Source: an uncultured Candidatus Melainabacteria bacterium
GTDB taxonomy: Bacteria; Cyanobacteriota; Vampirovibrionia; Gastranaerophilales; Gastranaerophilaceae
Direction of reading: 5' to 3'
Length of the DNA: 64,000 nucleotides
NCBI GenBank assembly: GCA_934754425.1
Contig: CAKVIN010000006.1
Span: forward strand, 60,625 to 124,624
Position 1 is the stretch's first letter. The number at the start of each line of letters is the position of its first letter. The notes beneath the pieces were generated by a model. The model was not told where the DNA came from. It was given only the letters and a program-made list of their open reading frames with translations, and did not search any database. Both the position numbers and the translations under genes were made by a program. Below, in pieces: positions 50,214-58,639 of the stretch.

Positions 50214-52076
50214 ATGGATGAGAATTTTAATACTGAATTACATGAAAAAGAATTAGATATAATTTTTCAAGAACCTTCTTCTAACTTAAATGATAAAAGC
50301 GAAGATGTTTTATCACTAAAAGATTTTGATGGGTTATATCAATTAAAAACAAATTTCAGATACACAAGAAAAATATTATCCAGATTTTTAAAGCGTTTTA
50401 GAAAAAATGAAAATAATACAATTTTATTTTTAACAAAAGGTGAGCTTCCTCTTGATTTTATTGCGGAATTCCGTAAACAATATCCTGAAAAATGTATAAA
50501 AGTTTTAATTCCGATTGATAGTTTTGAAGGTTTAGAAAAGCTTAATTATGACGTAGAATATTTTTTACAAAACAAAATGAACACAGCTTCTCTTTTCAAA
50601 CTTAAACAAAATCGTGAAAATGTTCAAATTTACGGAATCTATTCCGAGAGTTTTTCCGGTCATGATAGAGAACAGTTCCAATATTTAGCATCATTTGTAA
50701 GAGCTGCAAGAGAAGTTATTAAAAAGCTTTATCCTTGCATTGTACACTCTTTTGACGTTCCATTTTTTCTTGGTGCAGAATTTGATAAACAATTTCCTTT
50801 TGGAATAAAAGTAATACAAACAATTTCAGATTTTTCCAAATATGATGAAAATAAACAAGAAGTTTTTTGGGCTGCAATAAACCTTGCCGACAAAACCGGC
50901 ATGAAGAAACTTTGTAGAGATAAAATTATCCAAAAATGCATGGCTTCGCTTTTTAATTTACATAACACTAAAGGTTTTTCCAGAATGCGTGAATGTTTGG
51001 AATTTCTTTATGAGAATTATTTTAAATTTAGAAGCGTTATTAACAAAAACGAAGAAATTGAAGAAAATATTTTGTTTAATAGAATGAATTTAAGAGCCTT
51101 AAAACTATTTCCACAACTAGCTTATGGCGATGATAATTCTTACAATGAAATTTATTACACAATTAAACGTGTAAATTTTTGGACAGTTTTTTCGAAAACT
51201 TATTACAATGACATTTTCAACAAAACAGAAAATACTTCACCAATATATTCAAGATTAAAAGAATTAAAAGATAAGAGCGATTGGCTTTCTTATGGAATAC
51301 TACAAAAAGCCACTCCTATTTATCAAAAATTCGATGTAAACAATTTTAGAGATAAAAGAATTCTAAATAAAAAATATTTAATAAAAGAATTTTCTAAAGA
51401 CAGAATAAGAACAAAATTTGTAGATTCGAAGCTCTTTTTAGTTGATGATTATGAAATCAAAGGTTTTCTTGAACCTTCTTACGAATCACCTTTAATTTTC
51501 TGCAACTTTAGCTCAGATATAAATGGAGAAGGAGTCGATATTGCCCTAACCTCTTTATTAAAATTATTGGAATTATATAAAAATATTCTAATAATTATAA
51601 ATATTCCTAACGGTTTAAATATTAACAGCATAAATTCTTGGGTTAAATTTATGGAAAATAAGCCGGCTTTTGACGGTCGATGGATTTATATAAATTCTCC
51701 AATAAATTTAGAACAATTTTATGCTTCTGCTGATTTAACATTATTTCCGGCAAGAAAAAATATTATGTATTCGAACCAATATAAAGCCTTGCAATATGGA
51801 TGTATTCCTGTAACAACAGGCATTGGATGTTATAATGATGTTATAACAGGTATTTTTGATGATATGAGAGAAGGTTGCGGGTTTAAAACAAATTCCGAAC
51901 TCATTAACGAACAAGAAATTCTTGAAAATTTCATGCAGATTTTAAATAAAGCTATAAATCTATATTCTAACAATCATTCCAGTTGGAATTTGCTCATCAA
52001 AAACGCTATGAGCTATGACAGTAGCTGGAATTTTGAAAAATTAGAAAAATACAATCAAATTTACGATTTATTTTGA
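50214..52076 (+). CDS. Degenerate starch/glycogen-synthase-like glycosyltransferase
   Basis: 620 residues. The C-terminal 230 residues follow the pattern of GT5 starch synthases: 'NLEQFYASADLTLFPARKN', 'SNQYKALQYGCIPVTTGIGC', 'LLIKNAMSYDSSWNFEKLEKYNQIY'. These correspond to A-D-x-x-L-x-P-S, Q-x-x-A-L-x-Y-G-x-I-P and W-x-x-L-x-x-N-A-M-x-x-D-x-S-W. The N-terminal ADP-glucose K-x-G-G-L motif is missing ('LTKGELPLDFIAEFRK' stands in its place), and an extra 60-residue N-terminus is present. Catalysis is doubtful, and the role may be regulatory or on another acceptor. Its end overlaps the convergent HTH gene by 16 bases. There is no clear ribosome binding site. Confidence 0.75.
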   Translation: MDENFNTELHEKELDIIFQEPSSNLNDKSEDVLSLKDFDGLYQLKTNFRYTRKILSRFLKRFRKNENNTILFLTKGELPLDFIAEFRKQYPEKCIKVLIPIDSFEGLEKLNYDVEYFLQNKMNTASLFKLKQNRENVQIYGIYSESFSGHDREQFQYLASFVRAAREVIKKLYPCIVHSFDVPFFLGAEFDKQFPFGIKVIQTISDFSKYDENKQEVFWAAINLADKTGMKKLCRDKIIQKCMASLFNLHNTKGFSRMRECLEFLYENYFKFRSVINKNEEIEENILFNRMNLRALKLFPQLAYGDDNSYNEIYYTIKRVNFWTVFSKTYYNDIFNKTENTSPIYSRLKELKDKSDWLSYGILQKATPIYQKFDVNNFRDKRILNKKYLIKEFSKDRIRTKFVDSKLFLVDDYEIKGFLEPSYESPLIFCNFSSDINGEGVDIALTSLLKLLELYKNILIIINIPNGLNINSINSWVKFMENKPAFDGRWIYINSPINLEQFYASADLTLFPARKNIMYSNQYKALQYGCIPVTTGIGCYNDVITGIFDDMREGCGFKTNSELINEQEILENFMQILNKAINLYSNNHSSWNLLIKNAMSYDSSWNFEKLEKYNQIYDLF

Positions 52077-53131
52077 TTCTTTTTAATGCATCTTGAAATT
52101 GTAGCTGTAGATACATTAAAAAATTCTGCAATTTCTTTTGTTGATTTACCTTCTTGATGCATTTGCATAATTGTATTTGTTCTTTTTTCCATATATTCTT
52201 TTTGCCACACAGATTTTGGCAAATTATTCATATAATTATAAATCGTTTGCGTAGTACAATTTAATCTTTTTGCAATAGCTCTTAAATTATATCCGGCATT
52301 CGCTAAATCCTTAATACGTTGCTGCATCACACTTTGTTTAAAATCTTTTATAGCAATTCCGATTCTTGTAGCATAAACAGTTATTAAAGATGGTGAACAA
52401 TTAAGTTTTTTAGATATTTCAAGATTACCATATCCCTGATGTGCCAATTCAACAATTTGCGAAATAATTTTCTTTTCTTTCTGTTTATTAAACTCTTTTC
52501 TTAATTCTTTCTTATCCGTTTTTTTGTACACTTCTCTCAAATTATCATTCGTTTCAACAACATCTTCCAAAAATTGTCCGACTCTTACATCTTCAATTGC
52601 TTGAGCTACAGCATCTTTTCTTCGCTGAATTCTATATTCCCTTCTTGCCTGCTTAAGATTAATAGAATCCATCTCATGCGCAACTTTTTCAATAGTACGT
52701 GATGACAATTTATACTTTTTAGCAACTTCTTTTTGTGGCATTCCCATTGCTAAATCACTTCTTATTTTTTCATTTCTTTCAGCTTTAATTTGTCGTGGCT
52801 TAACTTTAGAAGCTTTACTATTTTTTTCTAAAATACTCACAACTTTTTGAAAAGTCATATTAAATTTCTCAGCTATTTTATCAATAGAAATACCGCTTTT
52901 ACTTAACTCAACTATTTCAGCATTACGTTCTTCACCAATTTTGAATAACCCTTCTAAACCAAATCGCTTCACAATTTGATAAGCCCAATTCCTATGGCGA
53001 TTATAATGTGTGGAAATTTCTTTATACGAATATCCTTGATTAATAAGTGTGGCTATTTCATCTTTAGAAACGCTTAATTTTCTTCCGTTAAATACGGGTT
53101 CATTATTTGTATATAAATTTATTTTCATCAT
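52061..53131 (-). CDS. Protein with six helix-turn-helix units
   Basis: 356 residues; the ATG at 53131 is directly followed by another at 53128. The leader 'NNEPVFNGRKLS' ends in F-N-G, as in other lineage proteins here. Then come HTH units at about 24-60, 69-102, 118-152, 222-258, 266-300 and 316-350, each with the pattern 'I-x-x-L-x-x-x-G-x-S/N-x-x-x-I-A-x-x-x-x-x-S/T-x-x-T-I/V'. A charged coiled-coil-like spacer lies at 155-215. The units look like Sigma-70 region 4 / resolvase-type HTH, but no catalytic domain is attached. It probably binds an extended DNA site. The closest known idea is a multi-HTH nucleoid or regulatory protein. Confidence 0.8.
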   Translation of the reverse strand: MMKINLYTNNEPVFNGRKLSVSKDEIATLINQGYSYKEISTHYNRHRNWAYQIVKRFGLEGLFKIGEERNAEIVELSKSGISIDKIAEKFNMTFQKVVSILEKNSKASKVKPRQIKAERNEKIRSDLAMGMPQKEVAKKYKLSSRTIEKVAHEMDSINLKQARREYRIQRRKDAVAQAIEDVRVGQFLEDVVETNDNLREVYKKTDKKELRKEFNKQKEKKIISQIVELAHQGYGNLEISKKLNCSPSLITVYATRIGIAIKDFKQSVMQQRIKDLANAGYNLRAIAKRLNCTTQTIYNYMNNLPKSVWQKEYMEKRTNTIMQMHQEGKSTKEIAEFFNVSTATISRCIKKNQNKS

Positions 53132-53201
53132 ACTTTTTATAAAACCTCTAAAAATATTTTTTGCTACTTAAATGAATATAACAGATTCTATGCATTTGAT
53201 G

Positions 53202-53207
53202 TATAAT
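53202..53207 (+). promoter_or_regulatory. -10 element of alaS
   Basis: TATAAT inside TTGATGTATAATAAAA. The same 16 bases occur before the SpoIID-like gene (30754-30769), apart from a C one base upstream. About 40 bases before the alaS start. Confidence 0.55.
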
Positions 53208-53246
53208 AAAATCATTGAATTTATTATAATAAAAAGGAATTATTTT

Positions 53247-55916
53247 ATGCTAAAAGGAAATGAAATTAGAAAATTATACTTAGATTATTTCAAGAACAAA
53301 CACCAACACACAATTGTTGAAAGTTCAAGTCTTGTTCCTGACAATCCGACTGTATTATTAACTACAGCCGGCATGTTACAATTTTTACCTATATTTTTAG
53401 GTATTCAAAAATCACCTTATGACCCTGCCAGAGCTACTTCTTGCCAAAAATGTGCAAGAGCAGGCGGAAAAGATTCTGATATCGAAAATGTTGGAAGAAC
53501 TCCACGTCACCACACTTTCTTTGAAATGTTAGGTAACTTTTCATTTGGTGACTATTATAAAAAAGAAGTTATTCCTTGGGCATGGGAATTTGTAACAGAA
53601 GTTCTTAAATTAGATAAAGACAGACTTTGGATAACAATATTTGAAACAGATGACGAAGCTTACGAAATCTGGAGAAGTATTGGAGTTGCTGACGAACGTA
53701 TCAAAAGAAAAGGTAAAAAAGATAATTTCTGGGGTCCTCCTGGGGCATCAGGTTCTTGCGGTCCTTGTACTGAAATCCACTACGATTTAGGTGAACAATA
53801 CAAATGTGATGACCCTCGTGGATGCGGAATTGACACTTGTGAATGTGACAGATGGGTAGAAATTTGGAATCTTGTGTTCACAGAACTTTATCAAGATGAA
53901 GAAGGAAATCAATCTCCGCTTGAACACAAAAATGTTGATACCGGCATGGGTTTAGAACGTATCGCAATGGTTTGCCAAGGAGTTGCATCTACTTTTGAAA
54001 CAGATTTATTAAAACCTATTTTGGACAAAGTTTCAGAAATGAGCGGAGTAGCTTACAAACAATCAGAAAAAACTGACATTTCTTTAAGAATCATCACTGA
54101 CCACGCAAGATGTGTAAGTTTCTTGATTTCTGACGGTGTAATCCCTGGGAATGAAGGCAGAAGCTACGTTTTAAGAATGATTTTAAGACGTGCACTTCGT
54201 CACGGTAAAATTTTAGGTATGGAATTACCATTCTTATACAAACTTGTTGACATTGTTGTCGATAATTATGGTGAAGCTTATCCTGATTTGGTTAAAAATA
54301 AAGCCAAAATTGTTGATGTTATCAAAAAAGAAGAAGAAAGATTTGCCAAAACTCTTGATAGAGGATATAAAATGCTTGAAGAATTTATTTCCGAAAAGAA
54401 AGATATTGATGGCGAAAGTGCTTTCAAACTTTATGATACTTACGGCTTCCCATTTGAATTAACAAAAGAAATCGCTGAAGAAAACAAACTCGCAATTGAC
54501 GAAGAAGGTTTCAAAAAAGCAATGCAGGAACAAAAAGACAGAGCAAAAGCAGCTACTGAAAAAATTTCTGTAACAGGTGATATGAAATATGCAAAAGTTG
54601 AAAACGAAGTTGGTTCAACTGAATTCGTTGGATATCTTGTTGATTGCTGCGAAGCTAAAATCCTTGCAACTATTGAAGGCGAAGGATACACTGATATCGT
54701 TCTTGATAGAACTCCATTCTACGCAGAATGCGGTGGTCAAGTTGGTGACAGCGGATATATTGTTAACGAAAACTTGAAAGCAGAAGTTTTAACAACTTTC
54801 AAGGTTAATCACTTATTCGTTCACAGATGCCAAATCGTAAATGGCGAAGTTAATATTGGCGATTACGTATTTGCTCAAATTGATTCTGCAAGAAGAAATC
54901 AAATCAGAGTTCACCATACATCTGCACACTTGTTACAAGCTGCTTTGATTAAAGTTCTTGGTAATGAAGTTAAGCAAGCAGGTTCTCAAGTTGAAGAAAA
55001 CAGAATGAGATTTGACTTTTCTTTCTCACGTGCAATGACACAGGCTGAAATTCAAAAAACAGAAGAAATCATCAACAAATGGATTGGTGAAAAACTTCCG
55101 GTTCATACAGATGTTATGGATATTGAAGAAGCAAAATTAACAGGTGCAACAGCATTATTCGGTGAAAAATACGAAGATGTTGTAAGAGTTGTTTCAATAG
55201 GAAACGGCTGCTCTAAATTCGCTTGCAAATCTTGTAAAGACAATGGAAGTTGTGCTGCTCAAAACGAAGAAAAAGAAGACGAAACAATCTCAAGAGAATT
55301 TTGTGCCGGTACTCACGCATCTAATACCGGAGATTTAAGATTAATTAAAATCGTTTCAGAAGGCGCAATCGCAGCAGGTACGAGAAGAATAGAAGCTGTT
55401 GTTGCAGAAGCTGCAATTAATTACTTGAATGCAAAATCTGCTGAAATCGACAAGCTTGCTTCTAAATTCAAAGTTCATTTTAATGAAGTTGAACCAAGAA
55501 TTGAAAAATTGTTGGAAGAAAATAAAGAGCTTCAAAAATCTTTAGAACAAACAAAAGCAGAAATGGCAAAGAGCAAATTCTCAACATTCATTTCTAAGGC
55601 TCAAGATATTGAAGGCGGAAAATTGTTTATTTCTAAGATTGAAAACTTTGATGGCGATGCTGTAAAAGCCGGAATCGAAATGTTAGCTTCAAAATTGGGC
55701 GAAAGCATAATTGTTCTTGCGAATGACAGAATGGTTATCGTAAAAGTAAGTGACAGTTTTGTTAAAAAAGGTATTAATGCCGGAAAAATTGTCGGAGAAA
55801 TTGCAAAAGCGACAGGAGCAAACGGTGGCGGACGTCCAAATTTTGCACAAGGCGGAGTTAAAGACGCTGCTAAGTTAGAAGAAATTCTTGCAAAAGTAGA
55901 AAATGATTTGAAATAG
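53247..55916 (+). CDS. alaS: Alanyl-tRNA synthetase
   Basis: 889 residues from ATG 53247 behind AAAAGGAAT; a longer frame to 53172 is not used. AlaRS charges tRNA-Ala and edits mischarged Ser and Gly. Class II motif 1 region 'SLVPDNPTVLLTTAGMLQF', motif 2 'RTPRHHTFFEMLGNFSFG', motif 3 'GMGLERIAMV'. The editing domain has 'HHTSAHLLQAAL' and 'REFCAGTHASNTGDLRLIKI' (split). The C-terminal C-Ala domain ends 'GGGRPNFAQGG'. A zinc-like cysteine group 'CDDPRGCGIDTCECD' lies in the catalytic domain. A strong terminator follows. Confidence 0.98.
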   Translation: MLKGNEIRKLYLDYFKNKHQHTIVESSSLVPDNPTVLLTTAGMLQFLPIFLGIQKSPYDPARATSCQKCARAGGKDSDIENVGRTPRHHTFFEMLGNFSFGDYYKKEVIPWAWEFVTEVLKLDKDRLWITIFETDDEAYEIWRSIGVADERIKRKGKKDNFWGPPGASGSCGPCTEIHYDLGEQYKCDDPRGCGIDTCECDRWVEIWNLVFTELYQDEEGNQSPLEHKNVDTGMGLERIAMVCQGVASTFETDLLKPILDKVSEMSGVAYKQSEKTDISLRIITDHARCVSFLISDGVIPGNEGRSYVLRMILRRALRHGKILGMELPFLYKLVDIVVDNYGEAYPDLVKNKAKIVDVIKKEEERFAKTLDRGYKMLEEFISEKKDIDGESAFKLYDTYGFPFELTKEIAEENKLAIDEEGFKKAMQEQKDRAKAATEKISVTGDMKYAKVENEVGSTEFVGYLVDCCEAKILATIEGEGYTDIVLDRTPFYAECGGQVGDSGYIVNENLKAEVLTTFKVNHLFVHRCQIVNGEVNIGDYVFAQIDSARRNQIRVHHTSAHLLQAALIKVLGNEVKQAGSQVEENRMRFDFSFSRAMTQAEIQKTEEIINKWIGEKLPVHTDVMDIEEAKLTGATALFGEKYEDVVRVVSIGNGCSKFACKSCKDNGSCAAQNEEKEDETISREFCAGTHASNTGDLRLIKIVSEGAIAAGTRRIEAVVAEAAINYLNAKSAEIDKLASKFKVHFNEVEPRIEKLLEENKELQKSLEQTKAEMAKSKFSTFISKAQDIEGGKLFISKIENFDGDAVKAGIEMLASKLGESIIVLANDRMVIVKVSDSFVKKGINAGKIVGEIAKATGANGGGRPNFAQGGVKDAAKLEEILAKVENDLK

Positions 55917-55933
55917 GTTGTAAAAAAGATAAT

Positions 55934-55972
55934 AAAAAGATGGCGAAATGCAAAGCATTTCGCCATCTTTTT
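55934..55972. terminator. Bidirectional terminator between alaS and tsaC
   Basis: An 18-bp perfect stem (55934-55951 with 55955-55972) with a three-base loop and A/T runs on both sides. Confidence 0.95.
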
Positions 55973-55987
55973 AGATATTTATCAAAC

Positions 55988-56560
55988 TTATACTTCTATT
56001 TCACCTTGTCTAAAAACAATCACTTTGCCATCCTTAAATCCGGCAACAGTAGATGCTTTGCCTTTTGCTTCTTCACCATAAGAAGGTATGACTAAATCGA
56101 CTTGTTCTCCAACGTATTTAACCGCTTCATCATAACTCAACGCAGCCGGTTCTCCGGAAAGATTTGCGCTTGTTGTAGCAAGCACATGCCCATCAATATT
56201 TTTACAAATATTTGCAAATGTTTCGTTATCAGGAATTCTAACTCCAACAGTCGGCATACCTGATGTAATATAATCCGGAGTTTTTTCTGATTTTTCAAGA
56301 ACCAATGTCAATGCCCCAGGGAAATGCTGTTTTATTAACTTTTGCGCTTCCTTTTCAATCGGTTGCTTAACATAATCCAACAAATTATAAAATTCATTGC
56401 TCATTAATATCAGAGGTTTTTTTCCATCTCTATGCTTAATTTCGTAAATTTTCTTAACAGCTTTTTCATTGTCAGGAAGACATCCTAAACCCCACACAGT
56501 ATCAGTAACATACGCTATAACACCACCATTTTTTAAAATATCATTTATTTTTTCAAACAT
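55988..56560 (-). CDS. tsaC: Threonylcarbamoyl-AMP synthase (YrdC/Sua5 family)
   Basis: 190 residues. It makes threonylcarbamoyl-AMP for the t6A37 modification of ANN-decoding tRNAs. Visible: 'GGVIAYVTDTVWGLGCLP' (P-T-D/E-T-V-Y-G-L-like motif, here V-T-D-T-V-W-G-L), 'KIYEIKHRDGKKPLIL' (K-x-R-x-x-x-K-P-L) and 'VLATTSANLSGEPAA' (S-A-N-x-S-G). The length fits the short TsaC form without the Sua5 extension. Convergent with alaS. Confidence 0.94.
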   Translation of the reverse strand: MFEKINDILKNGGVIAYVTDTVWGLGCLPDNEKAVKKIYEIKHRDGKKPLILMSNEFYNLLDYVKQPIEKEAQKLIKQHFPGALTLVLEKSEKTPDYITSGMPTVGVRIPDNETFANICKNIDGHVLATTSANLSGEPAALSYDEAVKYVGEQVDLVIPSYGEEAKGKASTVAGFKDGKVIVFRQGEIEV

Positions 56561-56639
56561 AATTCACCTATAAATTAATAATATTATTATTTTTTTTATT
56601 ATACTAGCAAAAAAATTTTTTATCGTTTATATATATAAT

Positions 56640-57347
56640 ATGAAGATAAATCCAGTAACAATTAAAACAGCAGAATATCATTTTGAAAAATTTTCCGAAA
56701 GTGCACTAGCTAAACCACAAATGCCATTAGAAAAATTTTTACACTACCAGAAAAAAACCGAATCAGACTTTCGTTCAATTAGCATGCTTGAAACTTGGTG
56801 CGATAAATTATCAGAATTAGTAAATAAATTACTAAAGGTCGGAAATCTCGACTTAGCTGGTGTAATATGCAGCAGATTAGCAAAATTCACAAATTTGCCA
56901 ACTGAAATAAAGGAAAAATATATTAAACAAGGACTAGAAATCGCAGAATTGCAAGGTGATAAATTTCATACAATTGCAAGATTAGAATGTTTGCGTCAAG
57001 AATATAAAAAAAACGGTAACACAGAAAAATTACGTAAAGTTCTAGTAAGAGAAGAAAGTGCGTTAAAAGAAGTCATTGCCGATTTTGATGAATCAATAAA
57101 AACTTATAAAAGTATTAACGAAAAAGAAAAAGATGTAGAAAATTATAAAGATTTATTAGCAACAGCCCAGATTGACTTGGCAAATGTCTTATTAAAATCT
57201 GACCCTAAAAAAGCTATAAAAAAATTAAAAAGTGCAATTGAGATTTTGAATACTATTAGCAATGATAGAAATAGAACAACTTTTGCCAAAATGCTTCTAA
57301 GATTTGCTAAAAAGAATTTATACGGAGACAAATATCTTGAGTTTTAA
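56640..57347 (+). CDS. Hypothetical helical-repeat protein
   Basis: 235 residues, almost all helical and charged, with TPR-like periodicity ('LAGVICSRLAKFTNLPTEIKEKYIKQGLE', 'DLLATAQIDLANVLLKSDPKKAIKKLKSA', given here in two blocks of motif text). No signal peptide. A TATAAT touches the ATG, so either the start lies further in or another upstream TATACT (56600-56605) is used. It stands alone before the DUF177-rpmF unit. No family is named. Confidence 0.62.
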   Translation: MKINPVTIKTAEYHFEKFSESALAKPQMPLEKFLHYQKKTESDFRSISMLETWCDKLSELVNKLLKVGNLDLAGVICSRLAKFTNLPTEIKEKYIKQGLEIAELQGDKFHTIARLECLRQEYKKNGNTEKLRKVLVREESALKEVIADFDESIKTYKSINEKEKDVENYKDLLATAQIDLANVLLKSDPKKAIKKLKSAIEILNTISNDRNRTTFAKMLLRFAKKNLYGDKYLEF

Positions 57348-57402
57348 TATTTTGTCTTTTTGTACTATAATTAGTCGTGTGTAAGATAATAAAGGAGAAT
57401 TT

Positions 57403-57648
57403 ATGGTTCAACAATTTAATACTCCACAAAAAACCAGACAAGCAGTAATTTTATTCTTGAAGGGTTCTGCAACTCCTATAGTGATGTATTACGAGAATCC
57501 GCAAGCTGTTTATGCTGAATTAAAACAACTTATGAAAAGCCCAACTCCGGTTCTTGTAGAAAAAGAACCTATGGGACCGATTAAAAAACTTTGTTTTGTG
57601 TCAACTCAAATTGCAGGACTTGTTTTACAGGAAGAACCGTATGCATAA
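57403..57648 (+). CDS. Conserved small hypothetical protein upstream of the ribosomal/fab operon
   Basis: 81 residues behind AAAGGAGAATTT. A small alpha/beta protein ('QAVILFLKGSATPIVMYYENPQAVYAEL'), ending 'FVSTQIAGLVLQEEPYA', which may bind nucleotide or metabolite. It has neither a signal peptide nor a membrane helix. The stop overlaps the DUF177 start (ATGCATAA), so it is translationally coupled as first gene of the DUF177-rpmF-plsX-fab unit. The family is unknown to me. Confidence 0.75.
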   Translation: MVQQFNTPQKTRQAVILFLKGSATPIVMYYENPQAVYAELKQLMKSPTPVLVEKEPMGPIKKLCFVSTQIAGLVLQEEPYA

Positions 57649-58150
57649 AAAACATAGCAACAATAAAATAGTTGAAATAGAAGACATTGAACGTGAGCCG
57701 GATAAAATTCTTTATTACGAATTTGATGGTAAAATAGAAGAACTTGATGAATGTGAAATTCACGCAAGCTTAGACCTAAAATCCTTAGGTGATTTTATAG
57801 AAGTCAAAGGAGAAGTCGAAGGTCAAATTCAATTGGAATGCGACAGGTGTTTGAATAAATACAAATACGATTTTGATTTTGATATTGATGAAACATATGC
57901 AAAGCGCTCGCTTTACGATGAATATGGTCAAGAGCTGGAACTCCAGTCAGGACAATTTATTACGGACTTAAACGGCGAAAAAGAAATTGATATTTATGAC
58001 TTATTGTATCAATCTGTAATATTAAACTTACCAAATAAAAAAGTTTGTGGTATAAATTGTAATGAGGGACTATTTGTGTCTGACGAAGAAATGGAAATTC
58101 CCGATAATCGTATGGATGTTTTCAAAAACATCAAAATAGATAAAAAATAA
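57641..58150 (+). CDS. YceD/DUF177 protein (23S rRNA accumulation)
   Basis: 169 residues from the ATG at 57641, inside the end of the previous gene. The DUF177 signature is clear: 'GEVEGQIQLECDRCLNKYKYDFDFDIDE' (two-Cys knuckle C-D-R-C), later 'DIYDLLYQSVILNLPNKKVCG' with a second pair of cysteines 'CGINC'. It nearly always sits directly before rpmF, as here, and is needed for normal 23S rRNA levels. Confidence 0.92.
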   Translation: MHKKHSNNKIVEIEDIEREPDKILYYEFDGKIEELDECEIHASLDLKSLGDFIEVKGEVEGQIQLECDRCLNKYKYDFDFDIDETYAKRSLYDEYGQELELQSGQFITDLNGEKEIDIYDLLYQSVILNLPNKKVCGINCNEGLFVSDEEMEIPDNRMDVFKNIKIDKK

Positions 58151-58244
58151 TTTTTATTTATTAAAAGTATCGTAGATAGATATTTTAAAGATTTTGTAAT
58201 ATATAAATAGAATATTAATATAACTAGAAAGGACATTATAAGAA

Positions 58245-58559
58245 ATGGCAGTACCAAAGAAAAGAACAGGGCATAGCGCTCAAGGAAAAAGAAGATCTAA
58301 TTGGAAAGCAACAAAACCTGAATTGGCAACTTGTCCAAATTGTGGAGCTAAAGTTTTAACTCACACTGTTTGTACAGCTTGCGGAACATACAAAGGCAAA
58401 GTTGTTTCTAAAAAAGCAGAAGGTTTTGTAGAAGAAGCTAAAGCTGAAGAAAAAGAAGTTAAAAAAGCTAAAAAATCAGCTGCAAAAGAAGAAGCTCCTG
58501 TAGAAGAAGCTAAAGTTGAAGAAAAAGCTGAAGAAACAGAAGAAAAACCAGAAGCATAG
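58245..58559 (+). CDS. rpmF: 50S ribosomal protein L32 with a long acidic tail
   Basis: 104 residues, against about 57-60 normally. The first 57 residues are a standard L32: 'MAVPKKRTGHSAQGKRRSNW', zinc knuckle 'CPNCGAKVLTHTVCTACG' and 'YKGKVV'. The other 47 residues are Glu/Lys/Ala-rich ('AKAEEKEVKKAKKSAAKEE' and similar) and look disordered. AGAAAGGA precedes the ATG. A hairpin lies between it and plsX. Confidence 0.95.
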   Translation: MAVPKKRTGHSAQGKRRSNWKATKPELATCPNCGAKVLTHTVCTACGTYKGKVVSKKAEGFVEEAKAEEKEVKKAKKSAAKEEAPVEEAKVEEKAEETEEKPEA

Positions 58560-58571
58560 TTTTTAAAGTTT

Positions 58572-58592
58572 AGGTGCGGCAACTCCGCACCT
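58572..58592 (+). terminator. Hairpin between rpmF and plsX
   Basis: An AGGTGCGG/CCGCACCT stem with a five-base loop but no T-run, so possibly a partial attenuator or mRNA stabiliser rather than a full stop. Confidence 0.5.
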
Positions 58593-58639
58593 GACTTTCT
58601 AAGAAAGAAGAATTTTAACAGGATAAAGGGAAGAGTTAA

